Shown in pieces: positions 1-7,300 of a DNA stretch of 64,000 bases (position 1 is its first letter; each line of letters starts with the position of its first letter). Under the pieces are notes generated by a model. That model made no database searches. It had not been told where the DNA came from and worked only from the letters and a program-made list of their open reading frames with translations. The stretch lies in NCBI GenBank assembly GCA_945870325.1, contig CAMBRQ010000004.1, positions 1 to 64,000 on the forward strand, written 5' to 3'. This DNA is from an uncultured Dorea sp. (GTDB lineage Bacteria > Bacillota > Clostridia > Lachnospirales > Lachnospiraceae). Position numbers and translations under genes: made by a program.

Positions 1-143
1 CTCATCCTTGCGCCGTACACTTTCCAACACTCCACTTTCTACACTAAATTCCCATTGAAAAAGTAACGAAAATCCCCTTTCCATATCAGGAAATGAATGG
101 TAAACTATTCTCGTATGACTTTGATGTAACAAGGAGAAGACAA

Positions 144-1949
144 ATGAAAAGGTTGTTGTATTATTTAAAGGACTATAAGTTCAAGGCGGTGATCGCCCCC
201 TTGTTCAAGTGCCTGGAAGCCTGTTTTGAATTATTCGTGCCGCTGGTTGTTGCCAGCATGATTGACCAGGGAATCAGACAGGGGGACAATGCATACATCC
301 TGCGGATGGCGGGGATGCTGGTATTGTTGGCGCTGATTGGGCTTGCCTGTTCGATTACGGCACAGTATTTTGCGGCAAAGGTGGCGATTCATGCGGGAAC
401 GAGCATGAGAAGTGACTTGTTTCGGAAGATCATGAGCCTTGAGTATGCGGATATTGATACAGTGGGGACTTCTACGCTGATTACCCGGATGACTTCAGAT
501 ATCAATCAGGTGCAGACGGGAATCAATATGTTCCTGCGGCTTTTTATGCGGTCGCCTTTTATCGTATTTGGTGCGATGGTTATGGCATTTACGGTGGATG
601 GAAAGGCAGCACTGATCTTCGTGGTGACGATTCCGGTACTTTCCCTGATTGTATTTTCTATTATGCTGTATTCGATGCCATTGTATAAGAAGGTGCAGAA
701 GCAGCTTGATAAGGTAATGCTGATCACTAGGGAGAATATGCTGGGGGCCAGAGTTGTAAGAGCGTTCAACCGGCAGAAAAATGAGAAAGAAGATTTTAAG
801 AAAGAGAATGACCTGCTGGTGTCTCTCCAGATCTTCGTGGGCAAGATCTCTGCGCTTTTGAATCCACTGACGTATATTGTGGTGAATCTGGCAGTGGTAG
901 CGTTGCTTTATGTAGGAGGAACAAGAGTAGATGTTGGGGACCTAAGTCAGGGACAAGTAGTGGCGCTGGTAAACTATATGTTACAGATCCTGGTGGAATT
1001 GATTAAACTGGCGGATCTGATTATCTTGATGACGAAAGCATTTGCATGTATGTCCAGGGTGAGTGCGGTGTTCGAGATAGAGCCGGATGTAAGGAACTGC
1101 GAGGAAGCGGTTGCAGTGCCGGAACGTGCAAAGGGCATGGATAGCGAAGACGACAAGGATACTAAGGGCGGTGCCTGTGGCAGTACGGCGACAGAGCCTC
1201 TGCTGGTATTCGATCATGTGGAATTCACTTATGCAGGCAGTAAGGAAGCCAGTCTCATGAATGTGGATTTTACAGTAAATTCAGGTGAGACGGTAGGTGT
1301 CATTGGCGGTACAGGCAGTGGCAAGTCTACGTTAGTAAATCTGATCGCGCGGTTCTATGATGTGACAAAAGGTGAGATTCGTTTTAAGGGAATTCCGCTT
1401 CCCAAACTGGATCTGAGTGAACTGCGGAAATGTATCGGTGTTGTGCCGCAGAAGGCAGTGCTTTTCAAAGGTACTTTGCGTGAGAATATGCAGTGGGGTA
1501 AGAAAGATGCGACGGATGACCAGATTTATCAGGCGCTACGGATCGCCCAGGCAGCAGAATTCGTAGAGAAGAAACAGGAGGGCTTAGAACTTTCGATTGA
1601 GCAGAACGGAAGGAATCTAAGTGGAGGACAGCGGCAGCGTCTGACGATTGCAAGAGCCCTGGTAAGACAGCCAGAGATACTGATTCTGGATGATTCGGCG
1701 TCCGCTTTGGATTTTGCTACGGATGCGGCTCTTCGCAGGGCGATTCGGGAGAATACGGAGAATATGACAGTATTCCTGGTATCCCAGAGGGCGACTACGG
1801 TAAAGAATGCCGATAAGATAGTGGTTCTGGATGATGGAGAAGTGGCAGGAGTCGGAACCCATGAGCAGTTATTGGAAACCTGTGAGGTATACAGGGAGAT
1901 CTGCCTGTCACAGTTATCCAAAGAGGAGGTGATGGGCCATGGCTGCTAA
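144..1949 (+). CDS. ABC exporter, TMD-NBD half-transporter, subunit 1
   Basis: Half-transporter of a type IV ABC exporter, 601 residues, with an N-terminal six-helix membrane domain (about residues 1-320) and a C-terminal nucleotide-binding domain. Walker A GGTGSGKST lies near residue 386, signature LSGGQ near 490 and Walker B ILILDDSASALD near 511. The residue after the Walker B aspartate is Asp rather than the catalytic Glu. The signature is canonical. The next gene shows the reverse pattern, so the two probably form a heterodimer with one degenerate ATP site, as in BmrCD/TM287-288 exporters. Start chosen at ATG 144 because AAGGAG (131-136) lies 7 bases upstream; an in-frame ATG at 93 lacks a ribosome site. 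Substrate unknown; multidrug or lipid export is inferred. The last 11 bases overlap the partner gene. Confidence 0.93.
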   Translation: MKRLLYYLKDYKFKAVIAPLFKCLEACFELFVPLVVASMIDQGIRQGDNAYILRMAGMLVLLALIGLACSITAQYFAAKVAIHAGTSMRSDLFRKIMSLEYADIDTVGTSTLITRMTSDINQVQTGINMFLRLFMRSPFIVFGAMVMAFTVDGKAALIFVVTIPVLSLIVFSIMLYSMPLYKKVQKQLDKVMLITRENMLGARVVRAFNRQKNEKEDFKKENDLLVSLQIFVGKISALLNPLTYIVVNLAVVALLYVGGTRVDVGDLSQGQVVALVNYMLQILVELIKLADLIILMTKAFACMSRVSAVFEIEPDVRNCEEAVAVPERAKGMDSEDDKDTKGGACGSTATEPLLVFDHVEFTYAGSKEASLMNVDFTVNSGETVGVIGGTGSGKSTLVNLIARFYDVTKGEIRFKGIPLPKLDLSELRKCIGVVPQKAVLFKGTLRENMQWGKKDATDDQIYQALRIAQAAEFVEKKQEGLELSIEQNGRNLSGGQRQRLTIARALVRQPEILILDDSASALDFATDAALRRAIRENTENMTVFLVSQRATTVKNADKIVVLDDGEVAGVGTHEQLLETCEVYREICLSQLSKEEVMGHGC

Positions 1950-3735
1950 GAATCGTAATACGAAGAAAAATGATCCTGTGAGTAAACGTGAGAAAGAGAG
2001 CAGGAATAAAGCGACGCTTCGTAGGATTCTCAAATATATTTCGCGGTATAAATTGATGGTAGCTGCATCCATCCTATTGGCGGCGGTAGCAGTTGCGCTG
2101 ACGCTGTATGTGCCGATTCTGATTGGTGAAGCGGTAGATCAGATTGTAGGACCAGGGGATGTGAATCTGCATGCCCTGTTGGAGATATTGAAGAAGATTG
2201 TAGTAATCACGCTGATTACAGCGGCGGCTCAATGGATTAAGAATCATATTAACAATCAGGTGACTTATCATGTAGTGGAAGATATCCGTACGAAAGCATT
2301 TAACCATATTCAGAAATTACCGGTCAGTTATGTGGATACACATCCTACGGGAGACATTGTAAGCCGGATTATCACGGATACGGATCAGTTTTCCGAAGGT
2401 CTGCTGATGGGCTTCACCCAGTTATTTACCGGAGTGACGACGATTGCAGGGACACTTTTGTTCATGTTGAGCATTAATCTTTGGATTACGCTTGTGGTAG
2501 TTGCGGTGACGCCGTTATCCTTCTTTGTAGCCAAATTCATCGCTAAGAGAACTTTTACCATGTTCAAATTCCAATCCGAGACGAGAGGGGCGATGACGGC
2601 GCTTACGGATGAAATGCTGGGGAATCTGAAAGTTGTGAAGGCATTTGCACATGAGGAAGAGGCGCAGAAGGAATTCGAAGAGATTAATCATAAGTTAGTC
2701 GGGTATTCCATGCGGGCAACTTTCTTCTCATCCATTGTCAATCCGTCTACCAGATTTGTGAATTCTATCGTGTATGCGGCGGTGGGATTCATCGGGGCTT
2801 TGATGGCGGTGAGAGGATATATTACGGTTGGACAGCTGACCAGTTTCCTGAATTATGCGAACCAGTATACGAAGCCGTTTAATGAGATCTCCGGTGTGGT
2901 AACAGAATTACAGAATTCGATTGCATCAGCATCCAGAGTCTTTGAGTTGATGGATGAGCCTGCGATGAAAGAAGATAGTGATGATGCGAGAGTGCTTCGT
3001 CAGGCAGAAGGCTATGTGGATATGGAGCGAGTGGACTTCAGTTATACGCTGGATACGGAATTGATTCAGGATCTGAATCTTCATGTGAAACCGGGACAGA
3101 GAGTGGCGATCGTCGGACCGACTGGATGTGGCAAGTCTACGCTGATTAATCTGTTGATGCGGTTCTATGAAGTGGATGAAGGCTCCATTAAGGTGGATGG
3201 TACAGATAATAGGGAAATTACCAGAGAAAGCCTGAGGGCGAATTTCGGAATGGTGTTGCAGGAGACCTGGCTTAAGTCATGTACGGTGCGGGAGAATATC
3301 GCCTATGGAAAACCAGATGCGACGGAGAATGAGATTATTCGTGCAGCAAAAGAAGCACATTGCCATAGTTTTATCATGCGTATGCCGGATGGCTATGATA
3401 CAATACTTGGCGAGGATGGCGGCATGTTATCCCAGGGACAGAAGCAGTTGCTCTGTATTGCAAGAGTAATGCTATGCTTGCCACCGATGCTGATATTGGA
3501 CGAAGCAACCTCCTCTATCGATACCAGAACAGAACTCAAGATACAGAATGCATTTGCGAAGATGATGGAAGGAAGAACTTCATTCATTGTAGCACATCGT
3601 CTGTCAACGATTAAAGAAGCAGATGTGATACTCGTTATGCGGGATGGAAATATCGTAGAACAAGGGACGCATCAGGAGTTGTTAGAGAGAAAAGGCTTCT
3701 ACGAGAAACTTTATATGGCACAATTCTCACGCTAG
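1939..3735 (+). CDS. ABC exporter, TMD-NBD half-transporter, subunit 2
   Basis: Second half-transporter, 598 residues, with the same membrane domain plus ATPase layout. It has Walker A GPTGCGKST (about residue 393) and a canonical Walker B with glutamate, MLILDEATSSID. Its signature is the altered LSQGQKQ instead of LSGGQ. It therefore carries the catalytic Glu while the partner carries the good signature, which is the asymmetry of heterodimeric exporters. ATG 1939 lies 9 bases after AGGAGG (1924-1929) and overlaps the end of the first subunit, so translation is coupled. A strong hairpin terminator follows the stop. Confidence 0.94.
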   Translation: MAAKNRNTKKNDPVSKREKESRNKATLRRILKYISRYKLMVAASILLAAVAVALTLYVPILIGEAVDQIVGPGDVNLHALLEILKKIVVITLITAAAQWIKNHINNQVTYHVVEDIRTKAFNHIQKLPVSYVDTHPTGDIVSRIITDTDQFSEGLLMGFTQLFTGVTTIAGTLLFMLSINLWITLVVVAVTPLSFFVAKFIAKRTFTMFKFQSETRGAMTALTDEMLGNLKVVKAFAHEEEAQKEFEEINHKLVGYSMRATFFSSIVNPSTRFVNSIVYAAVGFIGALMAVRGYITVGQLTSFLNYANQYTKPFNEISGVVTELQNSIASASRVFELMDEPAMKEDSDDARVLRQAEGYVDMERVDFSYTLDTELIQDLNLHVKPGQRVAIVGPTGCGKSTLINLLMRFYEVDEGSIKVDGTDNREITRESLRANFGMVLQETWLKSCTVRENIAYGKPDATENEIIRAAKEAHCHSFIMRMPDGYDTILGEDGGMLSQGQKQLLCIARVMLCLPPMLILDEATSSIDTRTELKIQNAFAKMMEGRTSFIVAHRLSTIKEADVILVMRDGNIVEQGTHQELLERKGFYEKLYMAQFSR

Positions 3736-3748
3736 GCATGAGACGTGC

Positions 3749-3813
3749 AAAAAATCAGAGGCAAGGATGGACGTTGTGCTCGCACATAAGACCATCCTTG
3801 CCTCTGATTTTTT
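3749..3813 (+). terminator. Rho-independent terminator after the ABC exporter
   Basis: A perfect 22-base stem (3749-3770 with 3792-3813) flanked by A and T runs. The 21-base loop itself contains a small TGTGC/GCACA hairpin. The A-run on one side and the T-run on the other allow it to work in both directions. Confidence 0.85.
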
Positions 3814-3829
3814 ATAGGGCGAAGCCCGT

Positions 3830-3860
3830 GGTCGATATGAAGCCCCGCTTCATATCGACC
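3830..3860. repeat. Perfect 14-bp inverted repeat
   Basis: GGTCGATATGAAGC (3830-3843), a three-base CCC loop, then its exact complement (3847-3860). It lies in the 358-base gene-free stretch between the ABC exporter and sigG. There is no T-run, so it is not an obvious terminator. Function unknown. Confidence 0.7.
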
Positions 3861-3893
3861 GCACGCCTCATACTGTCCCCATGTCGATCATAC

Positions 3894-3950
3894 AATCACG
3901 CGAAGCCGTCAGGCGAGCCTATTGAGTCAAATCACGCGAAGCCGTCAGGC
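3894..3950. repeat. Two 21-bp direct repeats with 36-bp period
   Basis: The same 21 bases, beginning AATCACGCGAAGCCGTCAGG, occur at 3894-3914 and 3930-3950, separated by 15 unrelated bases. A short ORF could be drawn through this region, but it is built of the hairpin and repeats and is not a credible gene. Only two copies are seen in the window. Confidence 0.65.
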
Positions 3951-4093
3951 AAGCTCATTAACCCACTCGCCCCACAATTTGTCAAGGGCTAAAACTTTAT
4001 AAAATTTCCCACCCAAACGAATATCAAAACACCATAATGAGAATCATTTTACTAGAGCAAAATTTACTTGATTCATCTAGGAGGGTTCTGATT

Positions 4094-4870
4094 ATGGCAC
4101 AGGGTAAAGTTGAGATCTGCGGTGTAAATACGGCGAAACTGCCAATCCTGAAGGAAGCGGAAAAAGAAGCACTATTCGTCCGAATTAAAGCCGGAGATGA
4201 GGATGCGAAAGAAGAATACATCAAAGGAAATCTAAGATTAGTATTAAGCGTTATTAAACGCTTTTCCAATAGCAATGAAAATCCTGACGATTTGTTTCAG
4301 ATCGGGTGCATCGGGCTGATCAAGGCAATCAATAATTTTAACACAGAGTTAGATGTGAAGTTTTCTACCTATGCGGTTCCTATGATTATCGGGGAGATTC
4401 GCAGATACATGAGAGATAACAATTCGATCCGTGTAAGCCGTTCCCTGAGAGATACCGCTTATAAAGCAATCTACGCAAAAGAGAACTATGTCAAGCGGAA
4501 TCTAAGAGAGCCGACCGTTCAGGAGATTGCAGAGGAGATCGGAATATCAAAAGAAGATATCGTATTCGCATTGGACGCGATTCAGGCGCCTATGAGCCTT
4601 CAGGAACCGGTCTATAATGATGGCGGAGATGCACTCTATGTCATGGATCAGTTAAGCGATACCAAGAATAAAGAAGAGAAGTGGATAGAAGATCTGTCGC
4701 TGGAGGCAGCGATGGAGCACTTAGGAGAGCGGGAACGATATATCATTAAACTGCGGTTTTTTGAGGGAAAGACACAGATGGAAGTGGCAGATGAGATACA
4801 GATCTCTCAGGCGCAGGTCAGCCGCCTGGAGAAGAATGCACTTCGGGTAATGCGGCAGTATCTCACATAA
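4094..4870 (+). CDS. sigG: RNA polymerase sporulation sigma factor sigma-G
   Basis: Forespore-specific late sigma factor, 258 residues. The N-terminal KVEICGVNTAKLP is the sigma-G hallmark that separates it from sigma-F. Region 2 contains DLFQIGCIGLIKAI and FSTYAVPMIIGEIRRYMRDN. Region 4 ends with GKTQMEVADEIQISQAQVSRLE, the -35-binding helix-turn-helix. Start placed at ATG 4094, after TAGGAGGG; longer in-frame starts upstream add non-conserved residues. It directs spore-maturation genes in the engulfed forespore; spoVT in this window has a promoter matching its consensus. It stands alone and is not next to spoIIGA/sigE as in Bacillus. I did not find a convincing sigma-F/G promoter for sigG itself. 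Confidence 0.95.
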   Translation: MAQGKVEICGVNTAKLPILKEAEKEALFVRIKAGDEDAKEEYIKGNLRLVLSVIKRFSNSNENPDDLFQIGCIGLIKAINNFNTELDVKFSTYAVPMIIGEIRRYMRDNNSIRVSRSLRDTAYKAIYAKENYVKRNLREPTVQEIAEEIGISKEDIVFALDAIQAPMSLQEPVYNDGGDALYVMDQLSDTKNKEEKWIEDLSLEAAMEHLGERERYIIKLRFFEGKTQMEVADEIQISQAQVSRLEKNALRVMRQYLT

Positions 4871-4880
4871 GGAAGAATAA

Positions 4881-4982
4881 AAAGGGGCAGGGCTATTTTA
4901 ATTTGGGACAGGGTAAATTGAAAAAGGGACACCACAAATCGAATCGGGGACGGGGGAAATTGAAAAAACCCCCGTCCCCATA
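4881..4982. repeat. GGGAC-type tandem plus palindrome repeat, copy 1
   Basis: About two diverged units of the type GGGACAnGGnAAATTnAAAAA, followed by an 11-bp perfect palindrome (4946-4956 with 4969-4979, 12-base loop AAATTGAAAAAA). The same arrangement recurs at 49988-50066 and 58442-58541. It lies between sigG and the HAD phosphatase gene and may act as the sigG terminator, because A-rich and C-rich arms form a strong hairpin. Confidence 0.75.
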
Positions 4983-5011
4983 TTGCATTTTTGGTACACT
5001 CATACTATGAT
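4983..5011 (+). promoter_or_regulatory. Probable sigma-A promoter of the HAD phosphatase gene
   Basis: TTGCAT (4983-4988), 17-base spacer, TATGAT (5006-5011), starting directly after repeat copy 1. Similarity to consensus is moderate. Confidence 0.5.
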
Positions 5012-5032
5012 TATGACATGGAGGACATTATT

Positions 5033-5680
5033 ATGAAGGCATGTATCTTTGATTTAGATGGAACATTAACCAACACACTGGAATCTTTAACATATTCGGT
5101 AAAGGCGACTTTAAGAGAGATGAATCTCCCGGAGATTACGGAGGATGAATGCAGAAGGTTTGTAGGAAACGGAGCCAGAGTCCTGATGGAGTGTTCGCTT
5201 CGGGCATCCGGGGAGGAGAATCTTAAGAGGCTGGATGAAGGAATGGAGATATATGGACGTATATTTGATGAGAATTGTACATATCATGTAACACCCTATG
5301 AAGGAATTACCCAGATGCTCCAGGCACTGAAGGAGAGAGGAATCAAACTGGCGGTGTTGTCGAATAAGCCGCACCGGCAGACGGTGAAAGTAGTTCGGGA
5401 GATTTTTGGCGAAGACGTATTCGACTATGCACAGGGACAGCGGGAAGACATCGCAAGAAAGCCGGAACCGGCAGGGGTATACTATCTGATGGAACAGATG
5501 CAGGTGTCGAAGGAAGAGTGCCTGTATGTGGGGGACTCGGAGGTGGATATCCAGACGGGGCATAATGCCGGGGTTAAGACCATCAGCGTAGCATGGGGAT
5601 TCAGAGATCAGGAGACGTTAGCAGCTGCAGGAGCCGATGTGATCATTGGCAGCCCGGAAGAGTTATTGCAGTTTGTGTAG
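5033..5680 (+). CDS. HAD-superfamily phosphatase, phosphoglycolate phosphatase-like
   Basis: Cytosolic haloacid dehalogenase-type phosphohydrolase, 215 residues. Motif I FDLDGTLTNT is at the N-terminus with nucleophile Asp6. A helical cap follows. Motif II is VLSNKPH, motif III Lys is in ARKPEPAGVYY, and motif IV is YVGDSEVDIQTG. The closest family is Gph/PgmB-like phosphatases (COG0546). The true substrate cannot be read from sequence. Start at ATG 5033, with GGAGG 8 bases upstream; an earlier in-frame start (4991) falls inside the promoter. Confidence 0.88.
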   Translation: MKACIFDLDGTLTNTLESLTYSVKATLREMNLPEITEDECRRFVGNGARVLMECSLRASGEENLKRLDEGMEIYGRIFDENCTYHVTPYEGITQMLQALKERGIKLAVLSNKPHRQTVKVVREIFGEDVFDYAQGQREDIARKPEPAGVYYLMEQMQVSKEECLYVGDSEVDIQTGHNAGVKTISVAWGFRDQETLAAAGADVIIGSPEELLQFV

Positions 5681-5726
5681 ATTGATTGGAGCAATCAAAG
5701 ACAAAAATGGTTAAGGGAGGATTGGA

Positions 5727-5993
5727 ATGATGTATGAGTACGATGAAGAATGCCTGCAGACATTTTTGAAGAATCAGGCACAATTGTTTGACGAGCCGGT
5801 GGCAGAGTCATTGGAGGAGGCAGAAGCATTCCTGGAGGACTGTATGGCAGTTGTAGTGGACAGCATTGAGGAAGTGAGGGATTTCCTTGAGAGCGAAGGG
5901 CTGGATGTAGAAGGAATGTCCATGGAAGAGATCGAAGAAGCGTCAGAAGTATTTTCCATTCCGGGCGGAAGATATCTGATCGTTGAAGGATAA
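5727..5993 (+). CDS. Small acidic protein of unknown function
   Basis: 88 residues, very acidic, with about a quarter Glu/Asp. It has two EEAEAFLED / EEVRDFLESEG-like helical stretches and a C-terminal FSIPGGRYLIVEG. No signal peptide or membrane segment is seen. It has a good ribosome site GGGAGG eight bases before ATG 5727 and follows the phosphatase by 46 bases, so it is probably co-transcribed. I do not recognise a characterised family. The composition suggests a soluble helical protein, perhaps an inhibitor or binding partner, but this is a guess. Confidence 0.75.
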   Translation: MMYEYDEECLQTFLKNQAQLFDEPVAESLEEAEAFLEDCMAVVVDSIEEVRDFLESEGLDVEGMSMEEIEEASEVFSIPGGRYLIVEG

Positions 5994-6014
5994 TATGTGG
6001 ATTGGAACAGTGAA

Positions 6015-6051
6015 GAAAAAGCCGCAACTACTCGGTAGTTTCGGCTTTTTT
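6015..6051. terminator. Bidirectional terminator between convergent genes
   Basis: AAAAAGCCG-C-AACTAC (from 6016), loop TCG, GTAGTT-T-CGGCTTTTTT (to 6051). There is one mismatch in a 16-bp stem, with A-run and T-run on opposite ends. It serves the small acidic gene on the plus strand and the converging gene on the minus strand, whose last codons lie inside the hairpin. Confidence 0.8.
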
Positions 6052-6462
6052 CAATGCTTCGTCGATTGCATTTACAATAATCTGTGAAGTATACGGATTT
6101 TCTTCGGAATATTGGATATTCTCCAGAGACTGGTTATCATACACCTGTTCTGCAATTTCTTCAATGGTTGGCTGAATCAGCGGATACATGGTTGCTACCG
6201 TTTCATCCAGGTTCGAGAAGCGGATGGAGTTGATGTGGGATTCGTCCACGGTAACTTCCACTTCAAGGGCTGTATTATTTAGTGTGACCGTGGAGGTATA
6301 GACTCCCGGCATATATTTTTCTTCATTATTTTTGGCTTCTTTATTCTTGGGAAGGAACATGAATACCAGCAACAGTATCAGTATGATAGCCAGTGCGGCG
6401 AAAACTACTGTGTAGATAATCTCCTTCATATGCAATACGACGATTTTTGTTTTGGAACTCAT
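6028..6462 (-). CDS. Membrane-anchored protein of unknown function, FMN-binding-domain-like
   Basis: 144 residues with one transmembrane helix (about residues 12-34) and a short KNKEAKNNEEK linker. A globular extracytoplasmic domain follows, beginning YMPGVYTSTVTLNN with ELEVEVTVDESHINSIRF-like strands. This strand pattern resembles FMN_bind/NqrC-RnfG-type domains, but the threonine attachment motif is not evident, so cofactor binding is not claimed. Ribosome site AGGAGG lies 9 bases before ATG 6462 on the minus strand. Converges on the small acidic gene and is monocistronic. Confidence 0.72.
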   Translation of the reverse strand: MSSKTKIVVLHMKEIIYTVVFAALAIILILLLVFMFLPKNKEAKNNEEKYMPGVYTSTVTLNNTALEVEVTVDESHINSIRFSNLDETVATMYPLIQPTIEEIAEQVYDNQSLENIQYSEENPYTSQIIVNAIDEALKKAETTE

Positions 6463-6581
6463 AGAGACCTCCTGTATTGTACATAATATAGTTGTTTTCT
6501 ATAATGTATGATAAAAGAGGGAAAAATATGCAGAAAAATTCTTCAGTACCCCTATCGACACAAGATTGATGCTTACCTGTC

Positions 6582-6610
6582 TTGCCAAAATCCCCCACTT
6601 CTTGTATAAT
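6582..6610 (+). promoter_or_regulatory. Sigma-A promoter of the pth-mfd operon
   Basis: TTGCCA (6582-6587), 17-base spacer, perfect TATAAT (6605-6610). About 100 bases upstream of pth. Confidence 0.75.
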
Positions 6611-6712
6611 AAAAAACTACGATTTCCAGCGATATGCATGCTGTAAGCTGACAGGAGCCGGCAGAGGCATGTGGTTTAGAAAATTTGGGAAAATAAAACT
6701 GAGGTGAAGAGA

Positions 6713-7297
6713 ATGTATATCATTGCAGGATTGGGAAATCCAACGTCACAGTACGAGGGAACCCGGCATAACGTGGGATTCGATGTCATAGATGCTCTTG
6801 CAGACAAATATAATATATCTGTGGATGGCAGAAAGAGCCGTGCGTTCATTGGAAAAGGAATCATCGAAGGACAGAAAGTGATTCTTGTAAAGCCCCAGAC
6901 GTATATGAATCTAAGTGGGGAGAGCATCCGGGGACTGGTGGATTATTATAAGATTGATGAAGAGCAGGAACTCCTGGTCATTTATGATGATGTAAGCCTG
7001 GATGTGGGACAGCTTCGCATCCGCAAGAAAGGAAGCGCCGGCGGTCATAATGGAATCAAGAGTATTATTGCTAATCTTGGAACGCAAGTGTTTCCGAGGA
7101 TTAAGGTAGGAGTTGGCGAGAAGCCGAAGAAATATGACCTGGCTGACTATGTTCTTGGACATTTTTCCAAAGCAGACCGGGAGATTATGGAGGAAGGCTA
7201 CCAAAAGGCAGTGAAAGCCATCGAAATGATTCTGAAAGGCGAACTGGAGGCGGCTATGAACGAGTATAACAGAAAAGTAAAGCCTAAGGAGGCATAA
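6713..7297 (+). CDS. pth: Peptidyl-tRNA hydrolase
   Basis: Cleaves peptidyl-tRNA released from stalled ribosomes, recycling tRNA. 194 residues, normal length. Family motifs are visible: IAGLGNPTSQYEGTRHNVGF with catalytic His20-type residue, KPQTYMNLSGES, VIYDDVSLDVGQLRIRKKGSAGGHNG and ADYVLGHF. ATG 6713 is preferred over an in-frame GTG at 6704 because GAGGTGA (6701-6707) serves as its ribosome site. First gene of pth-mfd, with a three-base gap to mfd. Confidence 0.96.
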   Translation: MYIIAGLGNPTSQYEGTRHNVGFDVIDALADKYNISVDGRKSRAFIGKGIIEGQKVILVKPQTYMNLSGESIRGLVDYYKIDEEQELLVIYDDVSLDVGQLRIRKKGSAGGHNGIKSIIANLGTQVFPRIKVGVGEKPKKYDLADYVLGHFSKADREIMEEGYQKAVKAIEMILKGELEAAMNEYNRKVKPKEA

Positions 7298-7300
7298 GAT

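Noticed and set aside
3738-3992. 84-codon ORF after the ABC exporter
   Set aside because: It runs through the terminator hairpin, the 14-bp inverted repeat and the 21-bp direct repeats; no ribosome site and no protein-like pattern.
4019-4051. Sigma-F/G promoter upstream of sigG
   Set aside because: GAATA and CATTTTA can be found but at 21-base spacing, outside the accepted range.
4094-4870. Assignment as sigma-F or sigma-B instead of sigma-G
   Set aside because: The N-terminal KVEICGVNT and ISRDxxF-like region 4 pattern are specific to sigma-G.
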